DNA of 14,361 bases, from assembly GCA_030612185.1 (NCBI GenBank), contig JAUWOI010000052.1, positions 1 through 14,361 of the forward strand. The letters run 5' to 3'. The first letter of the stretch is position 1. Every line of letters starts with the position of its first letter. The translations under genes were made by a program, and so were the position numbers. Shown here one piece after another: positions 13,687 through 14,361 of this stretch. The stretch is from Anaerolineae bacterium (lineage in GTDB: Bacteria; Chloroflexota; Anaerolineae; B4-G1). Below the pieces are notes generated by a model. It saw nothing but the letters and a program-made list of their open reading frames with translations, had not been told where the DNA came from and did not search any database.

Positions 13687-14352
13687 ATGAGACTTGAAGA
13701 TCTGGTGACAAGGGCAGAAGAGCTCATCGAGAAAGGCCAACAGGTGTTGGGTACAAGACAAAGATATGGGCATGTGGCAGGTGAGTTTGTGGATTCCGGC
13801 AGATTCGCCAATTTTCGCACATCCTCTCTTGCTTTTCTCCGTCGCATCTTCGGAGAAGAGACACCTAACTTCAAGGAGTTCGACGAGAAGATAACGTCTG
13901 TCAGGCCGAGCGACGTGGAAAGAGGAATCGGAATACTGAGGGCCTCCAAAGAGGAACTCGAAGGTGGGTGGTTGATGACAACCAAAGGGCTGCTCTCTGC
14001 CGAGATATTCTCCGATTTCTTGGAGATGGCTGAGCATCTGCTAGCTGAAAACTACAAAGATGCTGCTGCTGTCATCACGGGTAGCGTTCTTGAGGAGCAT
14101 CTACGCCAACTTGCTCAGAAGCATGCAATCGACGTTACTTTCGAGAAGTCAGGGCGGCGGGTTTCCAAGAAGGCTGATTTGCTAAATGCTGAGTTAGCAA
14201 AAGCCGGGGTGTACAATAAACGGCTCAACTCAGATTCGAGGGGTAAAACGAGCATCAGGACAGATGATCGTCTATATGCCCCCACATCTGGGACAAGCGG
14301 GTCGCCTACAACTAGATGTGGGGGGCAATTGAAAGTGGCTGACTACTCGTGA
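13687..14352 (+). pseudogene. Cassette 2 protein of unrecognised function, C-terminus probably replaced
   Basis: The frame gives 221 residues. Up to about residue 177 it resembles a bacterial hypothetical family I know only by its features: LEDLVTRAEELIEKGQQVL at the N-terminus, ERGIGILRASKEELEGGW, then LLSAEIFSDFLEMAEHLLAENYKDAAAVITGSVLEEHLRQL-like helices (not a known enzyme) and ADLLNAELAKAGVYNK. From memory, relatives go on after YNK with LDQK…AWLDLRNKAAHG and about 40 more residues. Here from codon 179 (about 14221) the sequence turns into a Ser/Thr/Arg-rich stretch in all three frames, ending at 14352. That fits an insertion or rearrangement, not a single frameshift. ATG 13687 is preceded by AGGAG. 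It starts 35 bases after the cassette start and has lower GC than the chromosome. It may still be expressed as a shortened protein. Confidence 0.6.
14277..14327. repeat. Long hairpin within the foreign end of cassette 2
   Basis: TGCCCCCACATCT (14277-14289) and AGATGTGGGGGGCA (14314-14327) are reverse complements apart from one extra G, around a 24-base loop. It lies about 55 bases after the point where the cassette 2 protein leaves its family. It may be part of the end of an insertion element; it is not an attC, because no RYYYAAC/GTTRRRY boxes flank it. Confidence 0.55.
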
Positions 14353-14361
14353 GTGTTTACC

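Larger units (their letters stand above)
13652..14361 (+). mobile_element. Integron cassette 2 (start only)
   Basis: It begins TTAGGC after the attC of cassette 1 and carries the gene at 13687. Its own attC should begin GCCTAAC; none occurs before the window edge, so it lies outside or was lost. The last ~140 bases look like foreign sequence (see the hairpin at 14277). Confidence 0.75.

Noticed and set aside
1..14361. tRNA, rRNA or CRISPR array
   Set aside because: No cloverleaf-like T-loop context, no rRNA sequence and no regularly spaced repeats were found by reading both strands.

Overview
The window looks like chromosomal DNA of a GC-rich bacterium, most plausibly a Chloroflexota (Anaerolineae-like) lineage. 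That assignment is inferred from the style of the GAF–SpoIIE phosphatase, the HisKA_3/NarL pair and the gene neighbourhoods; there is no marker RNA gene here to prove it. Several promoters match the sigma70 consensus closely, and neighbouring genes often overlap as ATGA.

Layout: (1) 1-5757 is a signalling island. On the minus strand, three ATGA-coupled genes run from a promoter at 4035-4063: a GAF–SpoIIE PP2C-type phosphatase, a hybrid histidine kinase/receiver with a degraded ATP-binding domain, and a GAF–HD-GYP-like protein cut by the window start. On the plus strand, divergently, lie a small sensorless NarX/DegS-type histidine kinase and a NarL/LuxR-type response regulator. A 14-bp direct repeat lies beside both divergent promoters. 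Two classes of short intergenic repeat flank the kinase and regulator genes. (2) 5962-8760: ruvB (minus) and upp plus a WecA/TagO-type phosphoglycosyltransferase (plus) diverge from face-to-face promoters whose -35 boxes overlap. (3) 8768-12247 (minus): an operon of a MerR-type regulator, a DUF362 protein with two 4Fe-4S clusters, a small membrane protein and an acyl-CoA dehydrogenase. It has a perfect-consensus promoter and a 19-bp palindrome over the start of transcription, which suggests autorepression. (4) 12343-14361: a decayed chromosomal integron.

The integron is the most notable part. A frameshifted fragment of an IntI-type tyrosine recombinase (minus) sits next to a recombination junction GTTGGGC at 12676. 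Cassette 1 (12677-13651) follows, encoding an HNH-like zinc-motif protein. It ends in a textbook attC site (13530-13657) with extrahelical bases, and its GCCCAAC box is the exact complement of the cassette's own start. Cassette 2 begins at 13652 (TTAGGC) and carries a protein of unrecognised function. Its C-terminus appears to be replaced from about 14221 onward, next to a hairpin, suggesting an insertion or rearrangement. Both cassette genes are visibly less GC-rich than the chromosomal genes, as expected for captured DNA.
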